This document shows, piece by piece, positions 22,897 through 30,353 of a stretch of 64,000 nucleotides of DNA. Position 1 is the stretch's first letter. Every line of letters starts with the position of its first letter. Origin of the DNA: Ligustrum vulgare (taxonomy: Eukaryota > Streptophyta > Magnoliopsida > Lamiales > Oleaceae); contig OY743171.1 in the NCBI GenBank assembly GCA_963555705.1, positions 20,335,352 through 20,399,351 of the forward strand. Direction: 5' to 3'. The notes below the pieces were generated by a model. That model searched no databases. It saw nothing but the letters and a program-made list of their open reading frames with translations, and was not told the origin of the DNA. The position numbers and the translations under genes were made by a program.

Positions 22897-23433
22897 ATGG
22901 ATAACATCCTTTTAAGCATTCGCAAGTATTATTCCAATCTTCCAATGAATGATCTGAGAAAAATTTATCGAATGAGGCTCGAAAGATTGAGGTTGCTTAT
23001 GGCTCAAGGCTTTCCAGAAGACGTGCGCTGGTTGATAGAAGCAAAAGTTCGATTAACAGGTGAATTACCATTGACATTTCCTAAACACCTGTCTGGTTTG
23101 GGTAAAAGCACTTTTGCAAAGAAACGAAGAGCAAAAAGGCTGAATGGTTGCTACAAATGTGCTCGTTGGAACTGTAATACTCGTTGCAAATCAGTCGGAT
23201 ATTCATCTAACAATCGAGATGATAAAATTGATTTCATAAAGGGTGGACTGAGTAGGGAGTGTTTGGATGATATTCGATTAACTCTTGAGACGCACCCAAG
23301 TGGATATGTGCAACGGGAACTTCTTTCCTTATATGCTCAATTTAACGAGGATAAAAAGCGATATAGTCTCAAGAATACAATCGCAAAAGATCCGGTTTGC
23401 CAGTCTGTTTTGGCAACTCAGCATTTGATATAA
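22897..23433 (+). CDS. 178-aa basic cysteine-rich protein, plant-virus NABP/CRP-like
   Basis: Intact ORF with no introns. Residues 1-60 are helical and rich in Arg/Leu. Residues 69-82 form a basic block (KSTFAKKRRAKR). A compact cysteine cluster follows, C85-X2-C88-X4-C93-X3-C97, a possible zinc finger; then residues 105-178 are mixed. The basic block directly followed by a Cys cluster and then a DKIDFIKGG segment resembles the small nucleic-acid-binding proteins encoded near the 3' end of betaflexiviruses (carla-, viti-, trichovirus type), which bind RNA and can act as silencing suppressors. That link is by pattern only. It lies on the strand opposite to the element's gag and 255 bp before the LOG ORF on the same strand. 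No matching coat protein is seen beside it. An unrelated host zinc-finger protein is the alternative. Confidence 0.55.
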   Translation: MDNILLSIRKYYSNLPMNDLRKIYRMRLERLRLLMAQGFPEDVRWLIEAKVRLTGELPLTFPKHLSGLGKSTFAKKRRAKRLNGCYKCARWNCNTRCKSVGYSSNNRDDKIDFIKGGLSRECLDDIRLTLETHPSGYVQRELLSLYAQFNEDKKRYSLKNTIAKDPVCQSVLATQHLI

Positions 23434-23688
23434 GGTAAATCTTTTGATACTTTTTCCTTTCACGAGTTTTGAGAACGGTTTTAAAAAAAATAAATCGCCG
23501 AAAGGTGACACCTCGATACGATAAAAATATTCAAAAGTAGGTTGATTTTGACAAAAGTAAATCTTCCCTTTTTCAAAGACGATCGTAAATAGTGTGGTTT
23601 TTTGGTTTTTAAATAGCCAGAGGTTTTCATAGTTCATGCATCCCAAAATCACAACTTCTCGTAAGTTTTCCTTTCTTTTCTTTCAAAA

Positions 23689-24342
23689 ATGGAGGGATCA
23701 AAACTTAGACAGATCAAAACAATATGTGTATTTTGTGGATCACATGTGGGGAAAGGTTTTGGGTATCTTGAGACAGCAGTGGACCTTGGAAAGAAACTGG
23801 GGGAGAAAGGTATCAATCTTGTGTATGGAGGAGGTAGCAGTGGTCTGATGGGCTGTGTTTCCCAATCTGCTCTCACAGAGAAAGTAAGGGTGATTGGTGT
23901 TATTCCTGTCCCTTTAGCAGATATAGCAGGCAAAACACGAGGTCATGAAGTACAAACCTTATCTATCCATGAACGCATAACTTGTATGCTATATGGATCT
24001 GATGCATTTATAGCCCTGCCCGGAGGTTTTGGCACCTTAGAAGAAATCTTTAATATTACCTCTTGGGCTCAACTACATCTCCATACTAAGCCTATTGGGC
24101 TATTAAATGTTAACCATTTCTTTGATGGTTTGTTAACCTTTCTTGATCATGCAGTGGAACAGGGATTCATCTCTCCATTTTCCAGAAGGATCCTTATTTC
24201 TGCTCCAACTATTGATGAACTACTGGATAAGCTACAGTCATATATCCCAATACAAGATCCAGCAGGTTTAAAGGTAGATTGGTCGCAAGGAAGGGGAGTC
24301 AAGCGAAAGTGGAGTCCGGTTAATGTAAATTTGACTTTGTGA
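23689..24342 (+). CDS. LOG-type cytokinin riboside 5'-monophosphate phosphoribohydrolase, intronless
   Basis: Full-length 217-aa LONELY GUY-family enzyme. LOG proteins release free active cytokinin bases from their ribotides in one step, mainly in cytosol and nucleus. Visible: N-terminal ICVFCGS (Rossmann start), GGGSSGLMG at residues 47-55, conserved Arg in HER (residue 96), and the diagnostic PGGFGTLEE at 111-119, followed by SWAQL, KPIGLLNV and a conserved C-terminal RRILISAP. Key catalytic motifs are all present. Plant LOG genes usually have several introns; this copy has none, so it looks like a retrocopy or a gene carried by an RNA. The start ATG 23689 begins at the usual distance before ICVFCGS. 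It sits inside a Sirevirus-like element, antisense to gag. Activity is not provable here. Confidence 0.9.
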   Translation: MEGSKLRQIKTICVFCGSHVGKGFGYLETAVDLGKKLGEKGINLVYGGGSSGLMGCVSQSALTEKVRVIGVIPVPLADIAGKTRGHEVQTLSIHERITCMLYGSDAFIALPGGFGTLEEIFNITSWAQLHLHTKPIGLLNVNHFFDGLLTFLDHAVEQGFISPFSRRILISAPTIDELLDKLQSYIPIQDPAGLKVDWSQGRGVKRKWSPVNVNLTL

Positions 24343-24354
24343 ATCCTAAAATAG

Positions 24355-24590
24355 GTGGGGGTAGAGTACGGAGTATACTCACTCTTGAGACACCCCTCTA
24401 ATTTCCTAGGATGTCCTTAATGTTTAAATCTTGTGTGTGTACTTCAAATGTGGTAGATTACGGAGTATTTTTACTCTCGAAACACACCTCTTTGAAGGTT
24501 TGTCTTTGTTTCCTCAAAAGATCAGAGGTGGTAGGATACGGCTACTCCGGAAACACATCTCTCATTTTGAGGACTTTCCATGTTTCTCTC
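24355..24590 (+). repeat. Three diverged repeats in the tail after the LOG ORF
   Basis: GTAGAGTACGGAGTATACTC (24364), GTAGATTACGGAGTATTTT (24452) and GTAGGATACGGCTACTCC (24530) each open a unit of roughly 80-90 bp that continues with GAAACACA(C/T)CTCT-like sequence. The first contains the perfect palindrome GAGTATACTC. They lie just past the stop codon and would form the 3' untranslated part of a LOG transcript. Confidence 0.65.
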
Positions 24591-24892
24591 TTTAGCATTT
24601 GCGTGTACCATGTATTTCCTTTCAAGTGTGACTCTAGTGTGTACTCTTTAATGAGAAATAATAATATCTATGTTTGACTATGAAGTAATTGTTATCATGA
24701 AATGAGTTAAAGTATCATGCATTATGTCGACATATCAAAACAATTTTGGTCAACAATCATATCACTCTCAAAGCCAAAAAATAAGTGATCAAAGAAATGT
24801 ATTACAAGAGTTTTATGAAGAGAAGAAGATGATTTCAAGTCATTTAGGGATTGTGTATGAAAAATTTGAAAATAAAAGAAAATCCCTTATTT

Positions 24893-25105
24893 CAGCCACT
24901 TTCGGTCGACCGAAAGTATGAACCGGTCGACCGAAACTCTGCAGAGTAAAAATCAGGAAGCTGCAGACACTTTCGGCTGACTAATGGTTGACCGAAAGTC
25001 TGGTTTCGGTCGTACAGTTGGTCGACCGAAACATCTTTCGGTTGAGCATTTGTTCGACCGAAAAGACAGTTTCGGTCGTCCGACAAAGGTTCGGTCGACC
25101 GAAAT
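24893..25105. repeat. Internal array of TCGGTCGACCGA palindromes
   Basis: At least five full or partial copies of TTTCGGTCGACCGAAA in 210 bp, between gag and the cassette. The same palindrome recurs in both LTRs near the promoter. No coding explanation is evident. Confidence 0.85.
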
Positions 25106-25280
25106 CAATAAAAATTGAAAATTTTCATTTGATTTCGGTTAAAACATGTAACATACAATTATGCATAAACCACATATTAGCACCATGTTTCATATTCATA
25201 CTCAACATATTTTGAATGTAAGAAATTTTTATGAAGAGCAAGATGATTTAATCAAAAATGTTGATTCATATAAATTTAAA

Positions 25281-26198
25281 TCATTGATAATTTAAAGTCC
25301 AAGATGTATCAAAGAAATTTACCTCATCCTCAATAGTCATGAAGCACATGTTGGCCATTTCATCTTGACTATCATCTTCATCTTGCTCATCATCACTTTC
25401 ATCCCAAGTGGCTTGTAGAGCTTTCTTTTTGAAGAATCTTTTCTTGCTTCGGCACTTGGTACTTTTGTGACCATGTGATGATTTAAGAGCAATTTCGCGC
25501 TTGGCCTCTTCTTTTCCTTTTCTTGTCCTCTCCTTTATTTCGGCATTGTTGAGTTCAAAAGTCATCAACGTTCCATAAAGCTCCTCCAATGGATGTGTGT
25601 TGACGTCTATCGTGTTTTCGATCAACATCCTCAATGGATTCCAATCTTGGGAGAGAGACCTAAGAATTTTACTCACAAGTTCACCGTTAGAAAATTTATG
25701 ATCAAAGCCTTTAAGACCATTGACAATGTCGATAAAGCGAGTAATCATGCAAGTAATGGGCTCATCTTGTTTCATAAAGAAATTTTCAAACTCTTTAAAT
25801 AAAAGATTTGTCTTAGTTTCTTTCACTTTATTTGTGCCCATGTGTGTGACTTCTAAAGCATGCCAAATATCGTGTGCGGAATCACATGTGCTAATACGAT
25901 TAAATTCATTAATATCCAAAGCACAATAAAGTATATTTTTGGCCCTAGCATTTAAAGTCAATTTCCTCCTATCATTTTCATCATATTCCTCTCTAGGTTT
26001 TAAAATAGTTTGATCCGGTTTTCCATCAACCTTAATGACCATAGTAAGCTCATGAGGACCGGATTCAATGACATCCCAAATATTATAATCAATGGATTGA
26101 ATGAAAATCATCATTCTAGTTTTCCAATAATTATAATTTGTACCATCAAAGAAAGGAGGACGATTTGTAGAATGCCCCTCAAGATTATGGTTAGCCAT
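25281..26198 (-). CDS. Gag of the Sirevirus-like copia element
   Basis: Intact 305-aa ORF starting 40 bp inside the primer-binding site. N-terminus NRPPFFDGTNYNYWKTRM and the core DIWHALEVTHMG, LVSKILRSLSQDWNP, LEELYGTLMTFE are typical of the Ty1/copia gag polypeptide that builds the cytoplasmic particle. Residues 240-305 are basic then acidic (KKRFFKKKALQATWDESDDEQDED). The CCHC zinc knuckle expected between those parts is missing, leaving only a stray Cys, so a short deletion is likely. The reading ends without any protease or pol continuation. Confidence 0.9.
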   Translation of the reverse strand: MANHNLEGHSTNRPPFFDGTNYNYWKTRMMIFIQSIDYNIWDVIESGPHELTMVIKVDGKPDQTILKPREEYDENDRRKLTLNARAKNILYCALDINEFNRISTCDSAHDIWHALEVTHMGTNKVKETKTNLLFKEFENFFMKQDEPITCMITRFIDIVNGLKGFDHKFSNGELVSKILRSLSQDWNPLRMLIENTIDVNTHPLEELYGTLMTFELNNAEIKERTRKGKEEAKREIALKSSHGHKSTKCRSKKRFFKKKALQATWDESDDEQDEDDSQDEMANMCFMTIEDEVNFFDTSWTLNYQ

Positions 26199-26238
26199 TT
26201 ACTCAAGATTGTAAAATCTTTTAAAAATGAGCACCTAA

Positions 26239-26250
26239 GCTCTGATACCA
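26239..26250 (-). other. tRNA-Met primer-binding site
   Basis: TGGTATCAGAGC on the minus strand, two bases inside the right LTR (5' LTR in element orientation). This fixes the element's direction. Confidence 0.95.
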
Positions 26251-26252
26251 AT

Positions 26253-28107
26253 TGTTGACCCAAGAGTAAACTAACCAAGAGGGGGGTGAATTGGTTTATA
26301 AAACTTTTTCGATAATAATCTCAAACTTAAAAACCAATGGGTACAAATATGTGCACTTAGTGTTACAAGTAACTAATCTATCAATGTAGTGTGCTATATA
26401 TGTGTAAACTTAATTGATAAGGCAAGTATAATACTTAGATATAATGTTGCACAATATAAATTGATAGAATAGAGTAAGTGCAATGTACGTAAGTAAAAGG
26501 GATAAGAGAGTGCAAACACGATTTATGGAGGTTCAATCAACCAACGTGATCTACGTCCCCCGTTATCGAGCTCTCCGTACGAGCAAGGCCAAATCCACTA
26601 TTTTGGTAACTTACAACAAGGAGTACCAAATCCTTAGGCGACTTACAACAAGGAGCGCCTATCCTTTTACAATCGAGTTTTCACACGGCTCTCGAAACCA
26701 ACAATCGAGTTTTGATAAGGCTCTCGAAAACCAACAATCGAGTTTTGACAAGGCTCTCGAAAACCAACAATCGAGTTTTGACAAGGCTCTCGAAACCACA
26801 AGATATAATGAATTGAATGTACAATTGAAATAACTCTCTTGACAAATGATATACTTAAATTAAGTACCGAGAGAGTTAGGCTAACACTTCAATAGATAGC
26901 AATGAATTAAGCTCGAGTGTTAGAGAAAAACTTTGATGCAAATGATAATGAAAAGTTTGATGCAATCAAACAAAGTTTTTCAAATAATCTCTTGTTAAAA
27001 ATATTGAATCAAATTACGTACCAAGAGATGCCACACTTGAATAATTAACAATAAGTTAAGCTCAAAGTGTTTAGGCAATGGAACTTTGATGTATCAAATG
27101 ATAATGAAAAATGTAGCACAAATAATCAAAGTTCCTCAATTGGAATTTCTCTCTTTTAAAAGATTAAAACAAGTTTAGAACAAAGAGAAACTTACACTTC
27201 AATTCCAATATAGTGTGAAGATGTTGAAGAAGTTTAAACAATGTAAAACTAAAAATCTTCACAAAACTTTCTTCCAAAAACTTTGATGAATTTGATAAAA
27301 CAAAGTTTAGATCAATCAAAGTTTTATGAAAATAAAAGATGAATAAAAACTAAGTAAGAACACTGAATTTTCACAAGAAAGTTTGTATAAAATCTTATCT
27401 AAGTTGTTGTTATTGAATGTGAATGAGATGGCTATTTATAGATCAAAATATTCAAATTCAGCAACTTTCGGTTGACCAATTTGAAGTTTCGGTCGACCGA
27501 ATCTTCCATATAGCCGTTACAAATTCAACCGTTGAACTTTCGGTTGACCAACTTTCGGTCGACCGAAACTTTCGGTTGACCAAACTTTCGGTCGACCGAA
27601 AGTCAACTTTCGGAGTTGACTTTTTTTTTTTTTAAACATAGTATAATCATGATTTAAGATCAAATAACCTTTGAAAGACAATCTTGACTTAGATAAAAAT
27701 ATTTTATGCAAGTGACGAATTTTCAAGTAAGTTTCTTGATGCATAAAAATCATTTTCGAGCTCGTTGAATTTCATCGCTAAAGATTGAGAGTATTATACC
27801 TTTACATTGGTTAAATCAACTTTTGAACTTGAACTCTAATCTTGTATGCTTGAATTCTTGATCTTCATATCATGCTTTTCAACTTCAATTTTGATCTTCG
27901 AATATCTTCGATTCTTTCTTGATCTTCTTTGCGTCTCATGTACTCGATCACATACTTTTGATTTATTTCTTTGAGAGACGATTTGAACATAGAGTGCTTT
28001 GAATATTTATCATTACATGAAACACTTGAAGCACACTTGTTAGTAACACAATAAATTCTTGTTTGTTATGATCAAAACAATAAGGTCAAATTGACCATTG
28101 GTCAACA
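26253..28107 (-). repeat. 5' LTR (right copy) of the Sirevirus-like element
   Basis: 1855 bp, TGTTGACC...GGTCAACA. It should drive transcription leftwards. U3 would run from 28107 to about 27400; the remainder is R/U5. Confidence 0.95.
27432..27620 (-). promoter_or_regulatory. LTR core promoter with upstream palindrome array
   Basis: Read on the minus strand, copies of TTTCGGTCGACCGAAA and half-site variants TTTCGGTTGACC lie from 27620 to about 27465. They are followed within about 30-40 bp by CTATAAATAG (27431-27440), a good TATA box. The order, array then TATA, suggests a transcription-factor-binding cluster. The same arrangement is in the left LTR (about 21432-21620). Confidence 0.65.
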
Positions 28108-28112
28108 CATAT

Positions 28113-28695
28113 TATAAGAATCATTAATTTATCGATATCAACTTTTTGTTATCAATGGATAAATTAAATAAAATTTAATAATTTCTTTAATTTTGTCAAA
28201 GAAAATTGGCATACTTAAAAAATGATGAAAAAAGAAAAATATTAATTAATATATATTGTAGTTCGAATAAAATATATCTAAACAATACATTAAAAAAGCT
28301 TAATTAAAAGTTAAAATATATTAAAAGGAAAATTAGTAATGATTTGACTAATTTTCAGCGAAAAACATGAATAAAAGTCAAAATAACTTTAATACCAAAA
28401 GTTTAATTAAGCGTCAAACTTTAATATGCGTTTATATTATGATATTGTTTCTTTTTCTATTTTGATTATTTTTTTAAGTTTTAAATTCGATAACATTTTG
28501 AAATAAAATGTTATTTTTCTATGTTTTTTATTTGATGATTGTATAATCAACATTTTTTCGTAAATTTTCATCGAAATCATTATCATGTATAGAAATCTCG
28601 TGCATCACATGGATGAAATACTACTATATAGTAAAATGAACTTATTGTTTTATAAATTAAAAAAAAAATAAAAAAAGATATCCAGATGCTTCAAA
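28113..28695. other. AT-rich flank, no gene seen
   Basis: Very AT-rich sequence between the Sirevirus-like element and the hAT MITE; no coding frame. Confidence 0.5.
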
Positions 28696-28703
28696 TTCAT
28701 CAT

Positions 28704-29362
28704 TAGGGATGTCAATGGGTAGGCCTTGACAAACTCATACCCTATTCACTAGGAGTTTTTAGCCTCTATACCCGACCTATACATCCACCTCATTGAAGTG
28801 AGTCGGAGGCAGGTCGAAGACAGGTATGATTTCATACCATTAAAAACTCATTTATTATTTTATTATTATTATTTTTTGTAATTTTTTTTAGTGAAGAGAA
28901 TTTAAGGTAAACATGATTAACTAACAAGAAGAAATTAGCATATTTAAAGAAATAAAACTAACGACTAATTAGCTGAAAGAAGTAAAGATCTTGAAGGAAA
29001 GCAGTGAAAAACTTGGAAAAAAAGATAACACAAATTTTTATAGAGATGGAGTGCTGCTATATTTGGGAGAACAAGAGAAATAGATTGTGAATTGTGACTT
29101 GTGTTTTTGAGCAAGAAACAGATATGGGGTCGTGTATGTGTTTTGTAGAAACACGGCACACGATCTATATCCATGTCGGGTTTTTAAATTTACCTCTATA
29201 CTCGGCCTGCAAACTCATTTAGTTAGGTAATCTCCACTTATTTGTGTCGAGTCTTCAACATGTATCGGATGCATGTGTATTATTTACATCCCTATTCATC
29301 TCCACTTGTTTGTGTCGAGTCTCTAACATGTATCGGATGCATGAGTATTATTGACATTCCTA
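28704..29362. mobile_element. Non-autonomous hAT element (MITE-like), same family as 54435-55088
   Basis: Left end TAGGGATGTCAATGGGTAGG; right end is the complement of TAGGAATGTCAATAATACTC. Flanks are TTCATCAT (28696-28703) and TTCATCCT (29363-29370), an 8-bp duplication with one mismatch. The right terminal 68 bp is tandemly duplicated (about 29229-29296 and 29297-29362). Interior is AT-rich with a GGGT(C/A)GG-type subterminal pattern; no transposase. Confidence 0.75.
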
Positions 29363-29370
29363 TTCATCCT

Positions 29371-29794
29371 CATTTAAAGGTTAATTAGTTATTCATATTA
29401 CACAAACTAGCTTCATACTAATAATAACAATTTTATCATCAAAAGTATTCCAAATTTTGAAAAACTTCCTTATAAACAACATTATAGTTACATTTGTTGG
29501 ATTCTCATTGTTATTGACCATATTTTCACTTCCATCATTAGTAACGTTTCCATCAATGATAAATTTTAATAACACATTTTATAGGAACCACAGTTTTTCA
29601 ATCACACATCTCATCAAATTTTATCAAAATTTACTACAAACCTGATTTTAATATATAGGGAAATAGGGGCATAGTAATATACATATAACTTAAAAACACA
29701 AAAATAAAAATAAAAATGAAATATTTATGTTCCATAATGCACCGTGCGTACGTAAAACCATTGGGTGATGCTTTGCCACTTCAGGGCAGCAGAT
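29371..29794. other. AT-rich spacer, no gene seen
   Basis: Short unlinked ORFs only. It ends at the outer direct repeat that borders the pararetroviral insertion. Confidence 0.5.
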
Positions 29795-29850
29795 AAAAAA
29801 AGAGGATAAATCTAGACTTACTAACAAATAGCTACTAACAACTTACTAAC
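29795..29850. repeat. Left border of the pararetroviral insertion: direct and inverted repeat
   Basis: 29795-29815 reads AAAAAAAGAGGATAAATCTAG and has a direct relative at 38282-38304. 29816-29850 starts ACTTACTAACAAA, holds three TACTAAC copies, and is an inverted match, about 80% over 35 bp, to 38234-38269. Confidence 0.6.
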
Positions 29851-29997
29851 ATAAATTATACCCATTTTACCCTTTTAGCTAAAAATATAACTAATATCTT
29901 ATTTCACATATTATCTTATTAAATTTAACACATAATAAATTCTAAAAATTTAATTACTTTAAAATTTTTATTACTTATTTCATAATTAAAAAATATT

Positions 29998-30267
29998 ATG
30001 CCTGTTTATGATCCTCATATACTTCACGAAAAAAGAAAAAAATTAATTAGAAGCTTACATAGAGAATATTTAGAATTAGAAAGATTAGGAAGAAACTTAA
30101 ATACTGATCCTATTGCTATAGAAAAATATAAAGAAATTAAAAGGCTAGTTTTACAACATAATGAATATTTAAGATTAAAAGAAGAAAACTTGATAAGACA
30201 AGAAGATAATAGATATATGGATGAATTTGAAGAAAGATTTTTAAGAAGAATAAGACAAAGATTATAA
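29998..30267 (+). CDS. Small pararetroviral ORF, 89 aa, unknown function
   Basis: Lies 42 bp upstream of the primer site. Highly charged and helical (HEKRKKLIRSLHREYLELER, then EENLIRQEDNRYMDEFEERF), probably coiled-coil. In the circular viral map it would follow the 111-aa ORF and precede the coat-protein ORF. Small coiled-coil proteins of related viruses include virion-associated proteins, but I see no specific signature. Confidence 0.55.
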   Translation: MPVYDPHILHEKRKKLIRSLHREYLELERLGRNLNTDPIAIEKYKEIKRLVLQHNEYLRLKEENLIRQEDNRYMDEFEERFLRRIRQRL

Positions 30268-30309
30268 TTCCGCAAAATAAAAATTTCACTTTCACGATAC
30301 AACTCATAG

Positions 30310-30323
30310 TGGTATCAGAGCCA
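30310..30323 (+). other. Pararetroviral tRNA-Met primer-binding site
   Basis: TGGTATCAGAGCCA, the conventional nucleotide 1 of caulimovirid genomes, where minus-strand DNA synthesis starts. The large ORF upstream region overlaps it, but the first ATG is at 30354. Confidence 0.9.
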
Positions 30324-30353
30324 GTAGTTATACTTAAAAATATATTTAGAAAA

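Larger units (their letters stand above)
20252..28107 (-). mobile_element. Young Sirevirus-like copia element carrying a foreign two-gene cassette
   Basis: 7.86-kb LTR element on the minus strand. CATAT flanks both ends (20247-20251, 28108-28112). LTRs start TGTTGACC and end GGTCAACA, an 8-bp inverted pair. In element order: 5' LTR (26253-28107), tRNA-Met primer site, gag, a palindrome-rich region, then an unrelated plus-strand cassette (about 22470-24690), several polypurine tracts and the 3' LTR (20252-22109). No protease, integrase, RT or RNase H is present, so it must move, if at all, with enzymes from a partner. The LTRs differ by about a dozen substitutions by eye (below 1%), so insertion is recent. 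Multiplied polypurine tracts and LTR palindromes fit the Sirevirus lineage. Confidence 0.9.

Noticed and set aside
23636..23933. Alternative ORFs overlapping the LOG gene on either strand
   Set aside because: Shadows of the LOG reading frame, which has all family motifs.
30310..30323. tRNA-Met gene at the TGGTATCAGAGC sites (also 10363, 26239, 45350)
   Set aside because: Only the 3' acceptor complement is present; these are primer-binding sites next to LTRs or a pararetroviral start.
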